Source: Enterocola sp045654205 (lineage in GTDB: Bacteria > Bacteroidota > Bacteroidia > Bacteroidales > Paludibacteraceae). From it: a stretch of 64,000 bases of DNA. A model generated the notes under the pieces. The model did no database searches and was not told the origin of the DNA. It saw only the letters and a program-made list of their open reading frames with translations. Positions within the stretch are counted from its first letter, which is position 1, and every line of letters starts with the position of its first letter. Positions 33,857 through 41,600 of the stretch are shown here, in pieces. The position numbers were made by a program, and so were the translations under genes. Location of the stretch: assembly GCA_045654205.1 (NCBI GenBank), contig JAZOMZ010000001.1:1-64000 (forward strand), written 5' to 3'.

Positions 33857-36544
33857 ATGAAACTTAAAATCAAAGCATTACTTATTCTTGTAGCTTCGTT
33901 TATGTTTCTGGCGATGCCAGCGCAGGCAGCAGACCCAGAGAAAAAGGTGATTCTACAAGCCTTTTGGTGGGATTATTGGAACAACAATTTCCCAGATTCA
34001 TACGCAAACTATTTAACAGAACTAGCTCCACGTTTACGTGAGTTGGATATTAACGCCGTTTGGGTGCCTCCTTTTGTAAAAAATACAGGTACAAACTCGG
34101 TGGGTTATTCGCCATTTGACAACTATGACTTAGGGGATAAATACCAAAAAGGCAGTGTTACCACTCGTTTTGGTACCAAAGACGATGTGCTTCGTATGAT
34201 TGCCGTGATGCACGCCAATGGTATTGAGGTGATTGCTGACGTGGTACTTAACCATACAGTAGGTGCAGGTGGTGAAAACGGTGGTGCAGGTGGCGAAGAT
34301 CCAAATGCATGGGACGACAAATGGAAAAACTTCCGTTATGTTTGTTACGAAACTCCTTACAAAGACGGTGGTCAACAAGATTATTGGAACCGTAAAGGTC
34401 GTTGGCCAAAGAATTGGCAAAACTTCCATGCCAATGAAGCACACCAAAAAAATGATGACGATTGGACAGCAGGACACTGGGGACCAGATAACTGTTTCTA
34501 CGAAGGGGCTTACGGACAAAGTTCAAATGTACAAGGTTATAATCCACCACAAAGCAAAAACTATATGCGCGACCAAGCTCGTGAATGGATTATGTGGTTT
34601 AAAAAACAAACTGCAGTGGATGGTTTCCGTTGGGACGCCGTGAAACACTTCCCAGATTGGGCACAACAAGACTTCCTTTATAACGTAAAATATGTTCTGC
34701 CAGAGTTTGCTCAAGGTGGACAAGCAATGTTTAGTGTGGGTGAGTTTGTTGGTAGTAAAAACGAAATAGATAACTACTGTAATGCAGTGAAAACTGCCAA
34801 TGGAGGTTCTGAATTTATGATGGGTGGTTACGACGTGCCTCTTCGTGGTGCTATTAAAAATGGTGTGATAGATGGTGGAGGTTATGGGAATATAGGTTCT
34901 GTGGTAGGCGAGCAAATTGGTATGCGTTATGCCGATTATGGTTCTGGAAATAATAAACAACGTGTACACCGCTCATTAAACTATGTTAATAGTCATGATA
35001 CTTTCCGTCCAATTGTAGACGATAAAGGTAATTATAAAGATTGGGATGGTTATAACGAATTAGGTGGCCATGCCGATCCTTTTAACCAACGAATGGGTAT
35101 GGCATATGCTGCTACCATGGCAATGGATGGTAATATTAGTATTTTTATAGAAGACTTGTTCAACCTAAGCAATAGCAACCGTTACACTCACATGCCAGCC
35201 GATGAAAAGGCACTTCCAGTGCGTGATTACTTGAAAAATATTATTTGGTGTCACCAAAATTTATGGCTTAAATATGGTGATTATAAAGTGCGTTGGCAAG
35301 ACGAAGATTTACTTGTAATAGAACGTTCTGGTAAAGCAATTATTGCCGTTACCGACGACGGCGCTAATGCTAAAGACGTGTGGATTGACACCGACTTTAG
35401 AAACGTACAACTTAAAGACTACTCTGGTGGTACTTCTGGTGAACGTACAGCATGGGGCGACGGACGTTTCAATGTACGTGTAACTCCAGCTGATGGTAAA
35501 GGTGGATTAGGTTATGCTGTTTGGGCTCCTGTTACAGATGAAAAATGGTTTACATATGCACCATATCGTAATGCTGTAACTACTCAAGAATGGGAAATGG
35601 CAGACGACTTAGGTGATAGCCACTGTAACTCACTTGGTCAGGGTGGTGCGCTTCCTGCAAACTCTTGCGAGCAACGCTTAGTGGGTAAAATCTATGTGGA
35701 AAGTGGTAAAAAAATCACTTACAACGTTTATCAAGACGGCAAAAAAGAAGATATCACATTTGCACTATACGACTTAGATGGTAACCTTCTTCATAAGAAA
35801 AATGCTTCTGCAACAGTTACTGGTAATTACACTCCAACAAAAACTGGTTGGGTAGCAATGAAGGTTTGGAATACTGTGAACACCAATACTGGTCAAAAAT
35901 GTTGGGTTAACGTGTCTTATCAAGCTCCAGCAAAAGTAACAGGCACAATGAGTGACCGCGCAGATACACGTGCAAGCATCTGGACTGGTAATGCAGGAAC
36001 CACTTCATGGACAGATTGTGGCAACTGGGAACAAGGCAAAGTGCCAACTTCTACATCTAGAGTTGTGATTCCAGACAATGGTGATGTAAGACCAGTAGTG
36101 TCTTCAAATATTACTATTAAAGAACTTATCATTGAAAAAGGTAACGGAACTGGTGCAGCACCTGACATAAAAGTAACAGGTTCACTTAACGTAACAGGAA
36201 AGATTACTTGTAACGAAGGCACTGCATTTATCTGCGGTGGCGGTAGAGTGGCAAGAGGTAGCGAGTCTGGTAGCATCGACTACTGCGTTTCTACTCTTGT
36301 AGATGAAATCACTGATGACGAATTTGATATGTCTGTATTCCCTGTTCCAGCAACCGATGTGCTTTACGTACAAACTTCTAAACAATACGTTGGCGAAATA
36401 GAAGTAGTAAGCATGACTGGTCAAAAAGTACTTTCTGTAATGTCAGAAGGCGAGGACATCACCGAGGTGCCAGTTGCAGACTTGGCAGCAGGAAATTATG
36501 TGGTGAGATTGGGTAGTCAAGTTAAACACTTTATTAAAAAATGA
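33857..36544 (+). CDS. T9SS-exported GH13 alpha-amylase
   Basis: An 895-residue secreted glycosidase. Signal peptide MKLKIKALLILVASFMFLAM, cut near AQA-AD. The GH13 barrel (about 28-480) has region I DVVLNH (128-133), nucleophile D260 in GFRWDAVKH, acid/base E296 in SVGEFV and transition-state stabiliser D381 in YVNSHD. The start VILQAFWWDYW resembles liquefying-type alpha-amylases, which cut internal alpha-1,4 bonds of starch or glycogen. A beta-rich region follows (about 480-810), including the segment WTGNAGTTSWTDCGNWEQGK. The last ~75 residues (FPVPATDVLYVQ through YVVRLGSQVKHFIKK) are a T9SS type A sorting domain, so it is probably moved to the surface or medium by the type IX system. 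No SusCD genes are nearby. Confidence 0.93.
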   Translation: MKLKIKALLILVASFMFLAMPAQAADPEKKVILQAFWWDYWNNNFPDSYANYLTELAPRLRELDINAVWVPPFVKNTGTNSVGYSPFDNYDLGDKYQKGSVTTRFGTKDDVLRMIAVMHANGIEVIADVVLNHTVGAGGENGGAGGEDPNAWDDKWKNFRYVCYETPYKDGGQQDYWNRKGRWPKNWQNFHANEAHQKNDDDWTAGHWGPDNCFYEGAYGQSSNVQGYNPPQSKNYMRDQAREWIMWFKKQTAVDGFRWDAVKHFPDWAQQDFLYNVKYVLPEFAQGGQAMFSVGEFVGSKNEIDNYCNAVKTANGGSEFMMGGYDVPLRGAIKNGVIDGGGYGNIGSVVGEQIGMRYADYGSGNNKQRVHRSLNYVNSHDTFRPIVDDKGNYKDWDGYNELGGHADPFNQRMGMAYAATMAMDGNISIFIEDLFNLSNSNRYTHMPADEKALPVRDYLKNIIWCHQNLWLKYGDYKVRWQDEDLLVIERSGKAIIAVTDDGANAKDVWIDTDFRNVQLKDYSGGTSGERTAWGDGRFNVRVTPADGKGGLGYAVWAPVTDEKWFTYAPYRNAVTTQEWEMADDLGDSHCNSLGQGGALPANSCEQRLVGKIYVESGKKITYNVYQDGKKEDITFALYDLDGNLLHKKNASATVTGNYTPTKTGWVAMKVWNTVNTNTGQKCWVNVSYQAPAKVTGTMSDRADTRASIWTGNAGTTSWTDCGNWEQGKVPTSTSRVVIPDNGDVRPVVSSNITIKELIIEKGNGTGAAPDIKVTGSLNVTGKITCNEGTAFICGGGRVARGSESGSIDYCVSTLVDEITDDEFDMSVFPVPATDVLYVQTSKQYVGEIEVVSMTGQKVLSVMSEGEDITEVPVADLAAGNYVVRLGSQVKHFIKK

Positions 36545-36570
36545 TTTTAAGGGGTGCTTTCGGCTTAATA

Positions 36571-36609
36571 AATAGAGGTGTTAACCATGGTTAGCACCTC
36601 TATTTTATT
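36571..36609. terminator. Bidirectional terminator between the amylase gene and trmO
   Basis: AATAGAGGTGTTAAC pairs with GTTAGCACCTCTATT around a 4-nt CATG loop (one G-T pair), followed by TTATTT. The stop codon of trmO is inside it, so it serves both converging genes. Confidence 0.85.
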
Positions 36610-37262
36610 TCTATAACTTTAAGTATGTTCTCCTCTACCGTAAACCTAATATTCTGCTCGCCATAACGCACGCCGTATATCTTGTTTGGGTCGTTTTGGT
36701 AGGCAGGTCGAGGGTCTTGCGATAGCAGGTTGATAATGGTTTCTTGGTGCTCGGCAGGGATGAGCGCCTTTAGATTTTCTGGAATCTCCACTTCCAATGT
36801 TTCCCATCCCACTTGGGTAGAAAAACCACCTTTTGCATCAGGAATGCTATCCGCATGGGGCAGATATGGTTTAATATCCAAAATCGGTGTGCCGTTCATC
36901 AAATCCGCTCCACTTACCCAAAGCACTGGCCCGTCTGGAGTCTGCAATTCAATTTTCTCAATTTTTACACAAGAAAGCCCAATATTGTTTGGCCTATATG
37001 GCGAACGAGTGGCAAACACACCCATGCGAGTGTTGCCCCCAAGGCGTGGCGGACGCACAGTAGGCGAGAAAGGCACCTTTTTGTTTTCCGAAAACTCCCA
37101 AAGAAGCCAAATGTGCGAGTAGTCCTCCAACCCTTTGTAAACAGATGGGTCTCGATACTCCTCCGCTAGCACAATGCGCGACATCACTCCCACCAAACCG
37201 CTCTGCCTTGGAATCCCAAACTTCTCAGTAAAAATATTCTCTATGTGTGCGATGTGTTTCAT
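36600..37262 (-). CDS. trmO: tRNA m6t6A37 methyltransferase TrmO
   Basis: A 220-residue TsaA/UPF0066-family protein with the characteristic GIPRQSGLV, GLEDYSHIWLLWEF, RPPRLGG, GVFATRSPYRPNNIGLS and LMNGTPILDIKPYLP motifs. TrmO adds a methyl group from AdoMet to the t6A at position 37 of some tRNAs. The length is typical. It is transcribed alone. Its promoter partly overlaps the first of three palindromes belonging to the divergent ATPase gene. Confidence 0.93.
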   Translation of the reverse strand: MKHIAHIENIFTEKFGIPRQSGLVGVMSRIVLAEEYRDPSVYKGLEDYSHIWLLWEFSENKKVPFSPTVRPPRLGGNTRMGVFATRSPYRPNNIGLSCVKIEKIELQTPDGPVLWVSGADLMNGTPILDIKPYLPHADSIPDAKGGFSTQVGWETLEVEIPENLKALIPAEHQETIINLLSQDPRPAYQNDPNKIYGVRYGEQNIRFTVEENILKVIEIK

Positions 37263-37347
37263 GGTCTGTTTTTGCTACTTCCTTTAGCATTTTGAAGCGG
37301 TCGCAATTTGCGACCAGTTAAATAACTAACTTTATCTCTGAATGTTG

Positions 37348-37355
37348 CAAAGGTA
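37348..37355 (-). promoter_or_regulatory. -7 box for trmO
   Basis: Minus-strand TACCTTTG followed by GCA lies 86 bp upstream of the trmO ATG. The first palindrome (37367-37382) covers its -33 position. The leader contains the hairpin GGTCGCAA-T-TTGCGACC at 37299-37315. Confidence 0.5.
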
Positions 37356-37366
37356 GTGAAAATTTT

Positions 37367-37446
37367 CCATATTGCAATATGGGTTTAAGAGATTATTTCC
37401 ATATTGCGATATTGTTTTATAAAAATATTTCCATATTACAATATTG
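37367..37446. promoter_or_regulatory. Three 16-bp palindromic sites at exact 32-bp intervals
   Basis: CCATATTGCAATATGG (37367-37382, a perfect palindrome), CCATATTGCGATATTG (37399-37414) and CCATATTACAATATTG (37431-37446) start exactly 32 bp apart, about three helical turns, so a protein would bind the same face of the DNA. The third sits between the -33 and -7 positions of the ATPase promoter and the first covers the -33 of trmO. They are probably repressor sites. Confidence 0.7.
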
Positions 37447-37451
37447 TTTTG

Positions 37452-37459
37452 TATATTTG
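37452..37459 (+). promoter_or_regulatory. -7 box for the AAA+ ATPase gene
   Basis: TATATTTG lies 22 bp before the ATG at 37482, directly after the third palindrome. Confidence 0.6.
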
Positions 37460-37481
37460 CAATATCTAAAAAATCTAGAGT

Positions 37482-38675
37482 ATGGAATACGAAATTTTAT
37501 ATAGAAATTCTGGACGTTTAATAGCTATGCAAGATCTTTCATTTAAAAGGGATTTGTATGCTAAAATAAACTGGAATGCTCGTTTTATAGGAATTAAAGG
37601 ACCTAAGGGAGTAGGGAAGTCAACATTGTTATTGCAATATATTAAGGAGAATCTAGTAGGTGAGAATGTGTTGTATGTGTCGCTAGATAATATGTGGTTT
37701 ATATCTCATTCTCTGATGGATTTAGTTGAGTATCATTATATTAATGGTGGTACACATCTCTTTCTAGATGAGGTTCATAAATATCCACATTGGCAAACAT
37801 ACATAAAAAATATATACGATAATTATCCTACCTTAAAGGTGGTGTTTACAGGAAGTTCAATGCTGCAGATTGACCAAAAAGAGGGCGATTTGTCTCGTAG
37901 GGTGGTAATGTATACCATGCATGGAATGTCTTTTAGAGAATACCTTTCATTTGAAGGTGTCTTATCGTATAATCCTGTAAAATTTGAAGATTTAATAGAA
38001 AATCATGTTGCAATTGCAACCGATATAACATCAAAAATCAAGGTGATCCCATATTTCAAGGATTATTGTAAATATGGATATTATCCTTTCTATAAAGAGG
38101 ATATTGATGGTTTTAATACTAGATTGGTAGAGGTTTGTCGTCAAATAATAGAAAATGACATTCCTGCAGTTGATGATGTTGCCTATGCTACAGTATTAAA
38201 ATTAAAGAAATTATTGATGATAATTGCTCAACAAGTTCCTTTTATCCCAAAGATGGAGGATTTGTATGCGCAATTGGAAACAAGTAGAGAACAAGGATTG
38301 AGATTGTTAGAACTATTAGAGAGAGGTGCATTGTTAGGTCTTCTTAAATCAACAGTAAAGAAATTAAAACAAATGTCTTCTCCACAAAAAATGTTTTTGG
38401 ATAATACAAATCTGGTATATGCCTTACATGATAATCCTGAGATAGGAACGATAAGAGAAACATTTTTCTTTAATCAGGTTAGCAGAATTCTTCCTGTAAA
38501 TCATACTAAAATTGGTGATTTTCTAGTTGATGAAAAGTATATTATTGAAGTAGGAGGAGCAGATAAAACATTCAAGCAGATTAAAGATGTGCCTGATAGT
38601 TATTTAGCAATAGATAATGTGGAAGTGGGAAGAGGTAATAAAATCCCTCTTTGGTTGTTTGGATTTTTGTATTAA
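37482..38675 (+). CDS. AAA+ ATPase of the AAA_14/DUF4143 type
   Basis: A 397-residue protein with Walker A GPKGVGKS (40-47), Walker B HLFLDEVHKY (DE at 96-97), sensor-1-like VVFTGSSML, and a C-terminal DUF4143-like part (YIIEVGGADKTFKQIKDV) that resembles a worn PD-(D/E)XK nuclease fold. Such ATPases are plentiful and mobile in gut Bacteroidota and archaea; their role is unresolved. It has its own promoter with three phased palindromes, suggesting tight, perhaps self-directed control, though the protein has no obvious DNA-binding domain. A 39-bp hairpin repeat follows 28 bp after the stop. Confidence 0.82.
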   Translation: MEYEILYRNSGRLIAMQDLSFKRDLYAKINWNARFIGIKGPKGVGKSTLLLQYIKENLVGENVLYVSLDNMWFISHSLMDLVEYHYINGGTHLFLDEVHKYPHWQTYIKNIYDNYPTLKVVFTGSSMLQIDQKEGDLSRRVVMYTMHGMSFREYLSFEGVLSYNPVKFEDLIENHVAIATDITSKIKVIPYFKDYCKYGYYPFYKEDIDGFNTRLVEVCRQIIENDIPAVDDVAYATVLKLKKLLMIIAQQVPFIPKMEDLYAQLETSREQGLRLLELLERGALLGLLKSTVKKLKQMSSPQKMFLDNTNLVYALHDNPEIGTIRETFFFNQVSRILPVNHTKIGDFLVDEKYIIEVGGADKTFKQIKDVPDSYLAIDNVEVGRGNKIPLWLFGFLY

Positions 38676-38703
38676 TATTTTAATTTACATATCTCTATAG
38701 TTT

Positions 38704-38742
38704 ACTGAAGATTTAGTCGTATAGTACGACAAAATCTTCAGT
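38704..38742. repeat. 39-bp hairpin element, copy 1
   Basis: Runs from ACTGAAG to CTTCAGT, with an inner stem GTCGTA/TACGAC. A second 39-bp copy at 45546-45584 has matching ends, and its inner stem differs by a paired change (GTCGCA/TGCGAC). It follows the ATPase stop by 28 bp and could act as its terminator. Confidence 0.75.
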
Positions 38743-39130
38743 GCTATTTTGTAATCTTTTATAATCGAATGAAAAGAGAATTGGGGTTAAACGCTAGAGT
38801 TAGATAAAAAAGCAGTTGTTGCAAATTTTGCAACAACCACTCAACACGGACTCCTAAATGTGTGGAAGGCTTTTGAACTAAATTTGTTATAAAAGCTGCA
38901 TTTAGGATTTTTTGAGCAAAAGCTTTTAGACGTTGAGGCTGTCTTTGAACAGAGTTTGAACCTTCGTCTGAAAGCATTTTTTTTGTTTAATGACCTCTAA
39001 AATATTCTTCAACTTGGTCGGTTGGAAGTCGCATTTTGCGTCATCCAGTTGGAAGTCACAAAATGTGACTTTCAATTATTCTTGATTTGTACTTATACTC
39101 GCTGCCGATGCATTTTACCAACTATGCGTA

Positions 39131-39151
39131 GGGACGTAGCGTGCTGCGTCC
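39131..39151. repeat. GGGACG palindromic element
   Basis: GGACGTAGC and GCTGCGTCC form an imperfect palindrome around GT. A 17-of-21 match lies at 40534-40554 and a degraded one at about 27760. It overlaps the region just past the RhuM gene's 3' end. Confidence 0.5.
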
Positions 39152-39154
39152 GTG

Positions 39155-40081
39155 TTATAAAATGATACTTGGTGGGATGTTCAATTTTGAAAACGCAAAG
39201 AGTTTCTTGCCGAGGTCTTTTAGCGAAGCACCGATGTGATACACTTCTGTGTCGTCGATGATTAGGAACCTATCGTGCGACGTGGTGTGGTTATGTATGT
39301 TGATAGGAGAATACTGTCTGTTGTGTTTTTGCAAATCCTGTCTAAGAGTTTGTGAAATAGCGTAGGTGTAAATGTCTGCAGTGACGCCAGACTTGCGTTT
39401 ACTCAACATAAGTAGCACCGACTCATCGATATAGTTGTCGATAAGCACCAAACTTTTATTTGCCGACTTAATCAAATCCGTAGCAAACTTATACGCATCA
39501 AAAATCTGCCCATTGTGGAATACTCCTTCAACTGGTGGAAGCGAAGTGCGAACAAAGAAGTCGATTTGTTGGTTGATATTCTCAAGTTTAGCTTCGTGTT
39601 CAGCAAATTTTCTATCAATCTTGTCTTCTAATAAGTTAATCCTTTGATTTACAGCATAACCACGAAGTAGATATTCTTTCAGAACTTTGTTTGCCCATTG
39701 GCGGAATTGTGTACCACGAATACTTTTTACACGGTATCCAACAGAGATAATAACATCTAGATTATACATTGTGTATTCATACGTTTGGTCTCCTTCTATA
39801 CCCATATGTGCAAATTTTGCACATGTGATATTTGGGTCTAGTTCGCCTTCTTTGTAGCAATTTTTTATATGTTTACCTATTACTGTTCTATCTCTTTCAA
39901 ATAATTCGGCTATCTGTGCCTGGCTCAGCCACACCGTATCATTCTCCAAACGAACTTCAAGACTAATAGTGTCGTTCGGACGATAAAGGATAATTTGATT
40001 TTGTTCTTTTGCGGATACTTCGTTAACACTCAAAGAAGTCTCTTTCTCTGCAGTTTGCTTTGCTTGTAAATCAGTTTTCAT
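39155..40081 (-). CDS. RhuM-family protein with a PLD-like C-terminal domain
   Basis: A 308-residue protein. The N-terminal half matches RhuM/virulence-type proteins: VWLSQAQIAELFERDRTVIGKHI (a DNA-binding-like helix-turn-helix), NITCAKFAHMG, YNLDVIISVGYRVKS and FRQWANKVLKEYLLRGY. A coiled coil (about 150-180) leads to a C-terminal part with LVLIDNYIDESVLLMLSKR and SHDRFLIIDDTEVYHIGASLKD, which resembles one phospholipase-D-like half-site (H-D-R-x-x-x-I-D...G-x-S). RhuM genes are often found in genomic islands. The function is unknown; toxin-like or regulatory roles are guesses. It is transcribed alone. Confidence 0.82.
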   Translation of the reverse strand: MKTDLQAKQTAEKETSLSVNEVSAKEQNQIILYRPNDTISLEVRLENDTVWLSQAQIAELFERDRTVIGKHIKNCYKEGELDPNITCAKFAHMGIEGDQTYEYTMYNLDVIISVGYRVKSIRGTQFRQWANKVLKEYLLRGYAVNQRINLLEDKIDRKFAEHEAKLENINQQIDFFVRTSLPPVEGVFHNGQIFDAYKFATDLIKSANKSLVLIDNYIDESVLLMLSKRKSGVTADIYTYAISQTLRQDLQKHNRQYSPINIHNHTTSHDRFLIIDDTEVYHIGASLKDLGKKLFAFSKLNIPPSIIL

Positions 40082-40205
40082 AATTAGTAAATAAATTTCT
40101 AATTCTTTTTTACAGAATTAAGTTCAATAATAAAAATGTTCTCACACATTCTCACTATACTTCTTTGGCAGTGGGGACTACCTTAAACAATAATCAGCAG
40201 TGATG

Positions 40206-40213
40206 CAAAGGTA
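40206..40213 (-). promoter_or_regulatory. -7 box for the RhuM gene
   Basis: Minus-strand TACCTTTG followed by GCATCA lies 125 bp upstream of the ATG at 40081, implying a leader of about 120 nt. Confidence 0.45.
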
Positions 40214-40330
40214 GTGAAAATTGGTGTGCTGAGCAAGACGAACTAATATAATTTGTACTAGAAAAAACATGCCTCCAACAGTGATTTAAAATAAACTTTT
40301 AAAACGATTGAAATTAATTACTAATTTGTA

Positions 40331-40360
40331 TTTGATTTCTCTGAAAATATATTAAATTTG
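40331..40360 (+). promoter_or_regulatory. Promoter of a candidate noncoding RNA
   Basis: TTTG (40331-40334), then 18 bp, then TAAATTTG (40353-40360) followed by GCAC. No ORF follows until 40762, and a terminator stands in between. Confidence 0.6.
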
Positions 40361-40533
40361 CACTAATAAAGCTGAAAAAATCTTTAACTAAGATTTTAAT
40401 GACATAATAAAATAGGCGTTTACAACACTTGTTTTGACGATCTGAAACTTCGCAACTTTCAAATTACCTGTCAAAAACAAATCAACGTAAATGTCTCATA
40501 CGTGTGTATTTAGGTTACACATTATTCATTGTG

Positions 40534-40554
40534 GGGACGTGGCATACTGCGTCC
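40534..40554. repeat. GGGACG palindromic element, second copy
   Basis: GGGACGTGGC followed by ATACTGCGTCC matches the 39131-39151 copy at 17 of 21 positions. Flanking GTG and CAC extend the arms. It is inside the candidate RNA. Confidence 0.5.
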
Positions 40555-40646
40555 ACCTGCAATGGATATATGGTGTATTTATACATATTGGCGTGAGGCT
40601 AGCGTTGTTCGTTTCGATAGGTAAGGCAATGCGAAGGCCTCGGATC

Positions 40647-40684
40647 GTGAAGCGAGCAAACTGCTAAGCTTCACGCTTTTTTTT
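40647..40684 (+). terminator. Rho-independent terminator of the candidate RNA
   Basis: GTGAAGC (40647-40653) pairs with GCTTCAC (40668-40674) and is followed by GC and eight Ts. Confidence 0.75.
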
Positions 40685-40761
40685 GTGTTTGTAGGTGAAG
40701 ATAATCTTATAGTCCAAGTTACCTATTGGCTGAGAATGGGGATATGTGAAATAAATAATTT

Positions 40762-41178
40762 ATGGGTAAAACGCAAAATAAAAATAATCTATCAAAAGAG
40801 GATGTAAATTCTTTTTATAATTATTTATGTCTATATGAAACTGAAATAAAACAACAATATGGACAATATAATTTTGACCACTCAGATTTTATAAACTTTT
40901 GTAGTAAAAATAAAATTGAACGAAAAAATCGAAAATCCAAATTAGATAATAAATTTTATTTTGAAACTTTCCAAAGAGATAAAATCAATGACAAGGCTCA
41001 TCATTTATTGCGTCATATTAGAAATTCTGTAGCACATGGGTTAGTTCAGAAAAAAGGGAAGAATTTTATTTTACGCGATTTTAATAGAAATAATAAAGAA
41101 ACAATGTATGGTTGTATAAGAGTAGATCTTTTTTGGAACTTTATAAAAGAATTGATAGTAACAAGGAATAAAAAGTAA
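40762..41178 (+). CDS. HEPN-motif protein (possible RNase toxin)
   Basis: A 138-residue, highly charged protein of unknown family with HLLRHIRNSVAHGLV at 81-95, which contains the HEPN ribonuclease motif R87-N88-xxx-H92 (RNSVAH). HEPN proteins with this motif are mostly RNA-cutting toxins or defence effectors. The gene is very AT-rich, unlike the core genes nearby. A 95-residue ORF starts 7 bp downstream, suggesting a two-gene unit, but that partner lacks the nucleotidyltransferase motif of the known HEPN-MNT antitoxins. No TAnnTTTG box was found between the RNA terminator and this gene, so it may depend on read-through. Confidence 0.65.
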   Translation: MGKTQNKNNLSKEDVNSFYNYLCLYETEIKQQYGQYNFDHSDFINFCSKNKIERKNRKSKLDNKFYFETFQRDKINDKAHHLLRHIRNSVAHGLVQKKGKNFILRDFNRNNKETMYGCIRVDLFWNFIKELIVTRNKK

Positions 41179-41185
41179 AAATGGT

Positions 41186-41473
41186 ATGAGTGATATAAAG
41201 AATAAAACTGGCTTGTATAATTCATTGAATTATATAGTCTTAAGCAAAAACGAGTTAGCTCAAATACATAATTTTGAACAGTTTAAAGAAATTATTGAAT
41301 TATCATTCGAATATGAAAACATCTATCAGCGTTACATTTGTATATATAATGATAGTTGTTCGTGTTCTTTAATAAAATCAAGAAAAGACATAATAGATGA
41401 TGTTGTATCAAATGAATATGCCTCTAAATTTGTCAAAGAACAAACAATATGGGTGAATGAGATAAAAGAGTAG
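41186..41473 (+). CDS. Hypothetical protein downstream of the HEPN gene
   Basis: A 95-residue protein I do not recognise. It is acidic with mixed helix and strand character (LNYIVLSKNELAQIHNFEQFKEIIE) and has a Cys-containing patch (NDSCSCSL). It begins 7 bp after the HEPN gene's stop, so the two are probably translated together. It could be an antitoxin or immunity protein for the HEPN protein, judged only from position. Confidence 0.55.
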   Translation: MSDIKNKTGLYNSLNYIVLSKNELAQIHNFEQFKEIIELSFEYENIYQRYICIYNDSCSCSLIKSRKDIIDDVVSNEYASKFVKEQTIWVNEIKE

Positions 41474-41600
41474 ATGCTATCTAAAATTATATAGGAGCAA
41501 CCCGAAACACCTTTAAGGGAGTAGGTATTGTTTGAGTCTATTTGAAAGAAATAGTATAAAGAAATAACTATTATAATAAACTTTATAAAATACATATATT

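Larger units (their letters stand above)
38676..39154. other. Repeat-rich noncoding stretch between the ATPase and RhuM genes
   Basis: No credible gene in 479 bp. From left to right it holds: the 39-bp hairpin element (38704-38742); a perfect hairpin with 11-bp arms GTTGTTGCAAA and TTTGCAACAAC around one T (38815-38837); two tandem degraded hairpins that both start GTTGGAAGTC and have GTCGCA/TGCG or GTCACA/TGTGAC cores (about 39022-39075); and a GGGACG...GCGTCC palindrome (39131-39151). Confidence 0.6.
40366..40684 (+). ncRNA. Candidate structured noncoding RNA (~320 nt)
   Basis: A promoter at 40331-40360 and a rho-independent terminator at 40647-40684 bound a segment with no usable ORF. It can fold: AAATCTT/AAGATTT near the 5' end (40378-40396), then GGCGTTTAC (40415-40423) with GTAAATGTC (40487-40495, two G-U pairs). 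TTGTTTTGAC (40429-40438) pairs inside that with GTCAAAAACAA (40470-40480), giving a long two-part arm. I saw no RNase P, SRP or tmRNA landmarks. A 6S-like or Bacteroidales-specific RNA is possible. The HEPN-motif gene starts 78 bp after the terminator on the same strand. Confidence 0.5.

Noticed and set aside
34263..34643. Plus-strand ORF in a second frame inside the amylase gene
   Set aside because: Shadow frame; the GH13 catalytic motifs are in the main frame.
37367..37446. CRISPR-like array
   Set aside because: Three 16-bp repeats at 32-bp spacing look array-like, but the units are palindromic, the intervening 16 bp are AT-rich promoter sequence and no cas gene is present.
38759..38977. 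72-codon minus-strand ORF between the ATPase and RhuM genes
   Set aside because: It runs across the 38815 hairpin, shows no protein-like conservation pattern that I recognise and has no promoter box or close neighbour.
40366..40684. Housekeeping RNA (RNase P, SRP, tmRNA)
   Set aside because: The conserved landmark sequences of these RNAs were not found, so it is reported only as an unclassified candidate RNA.
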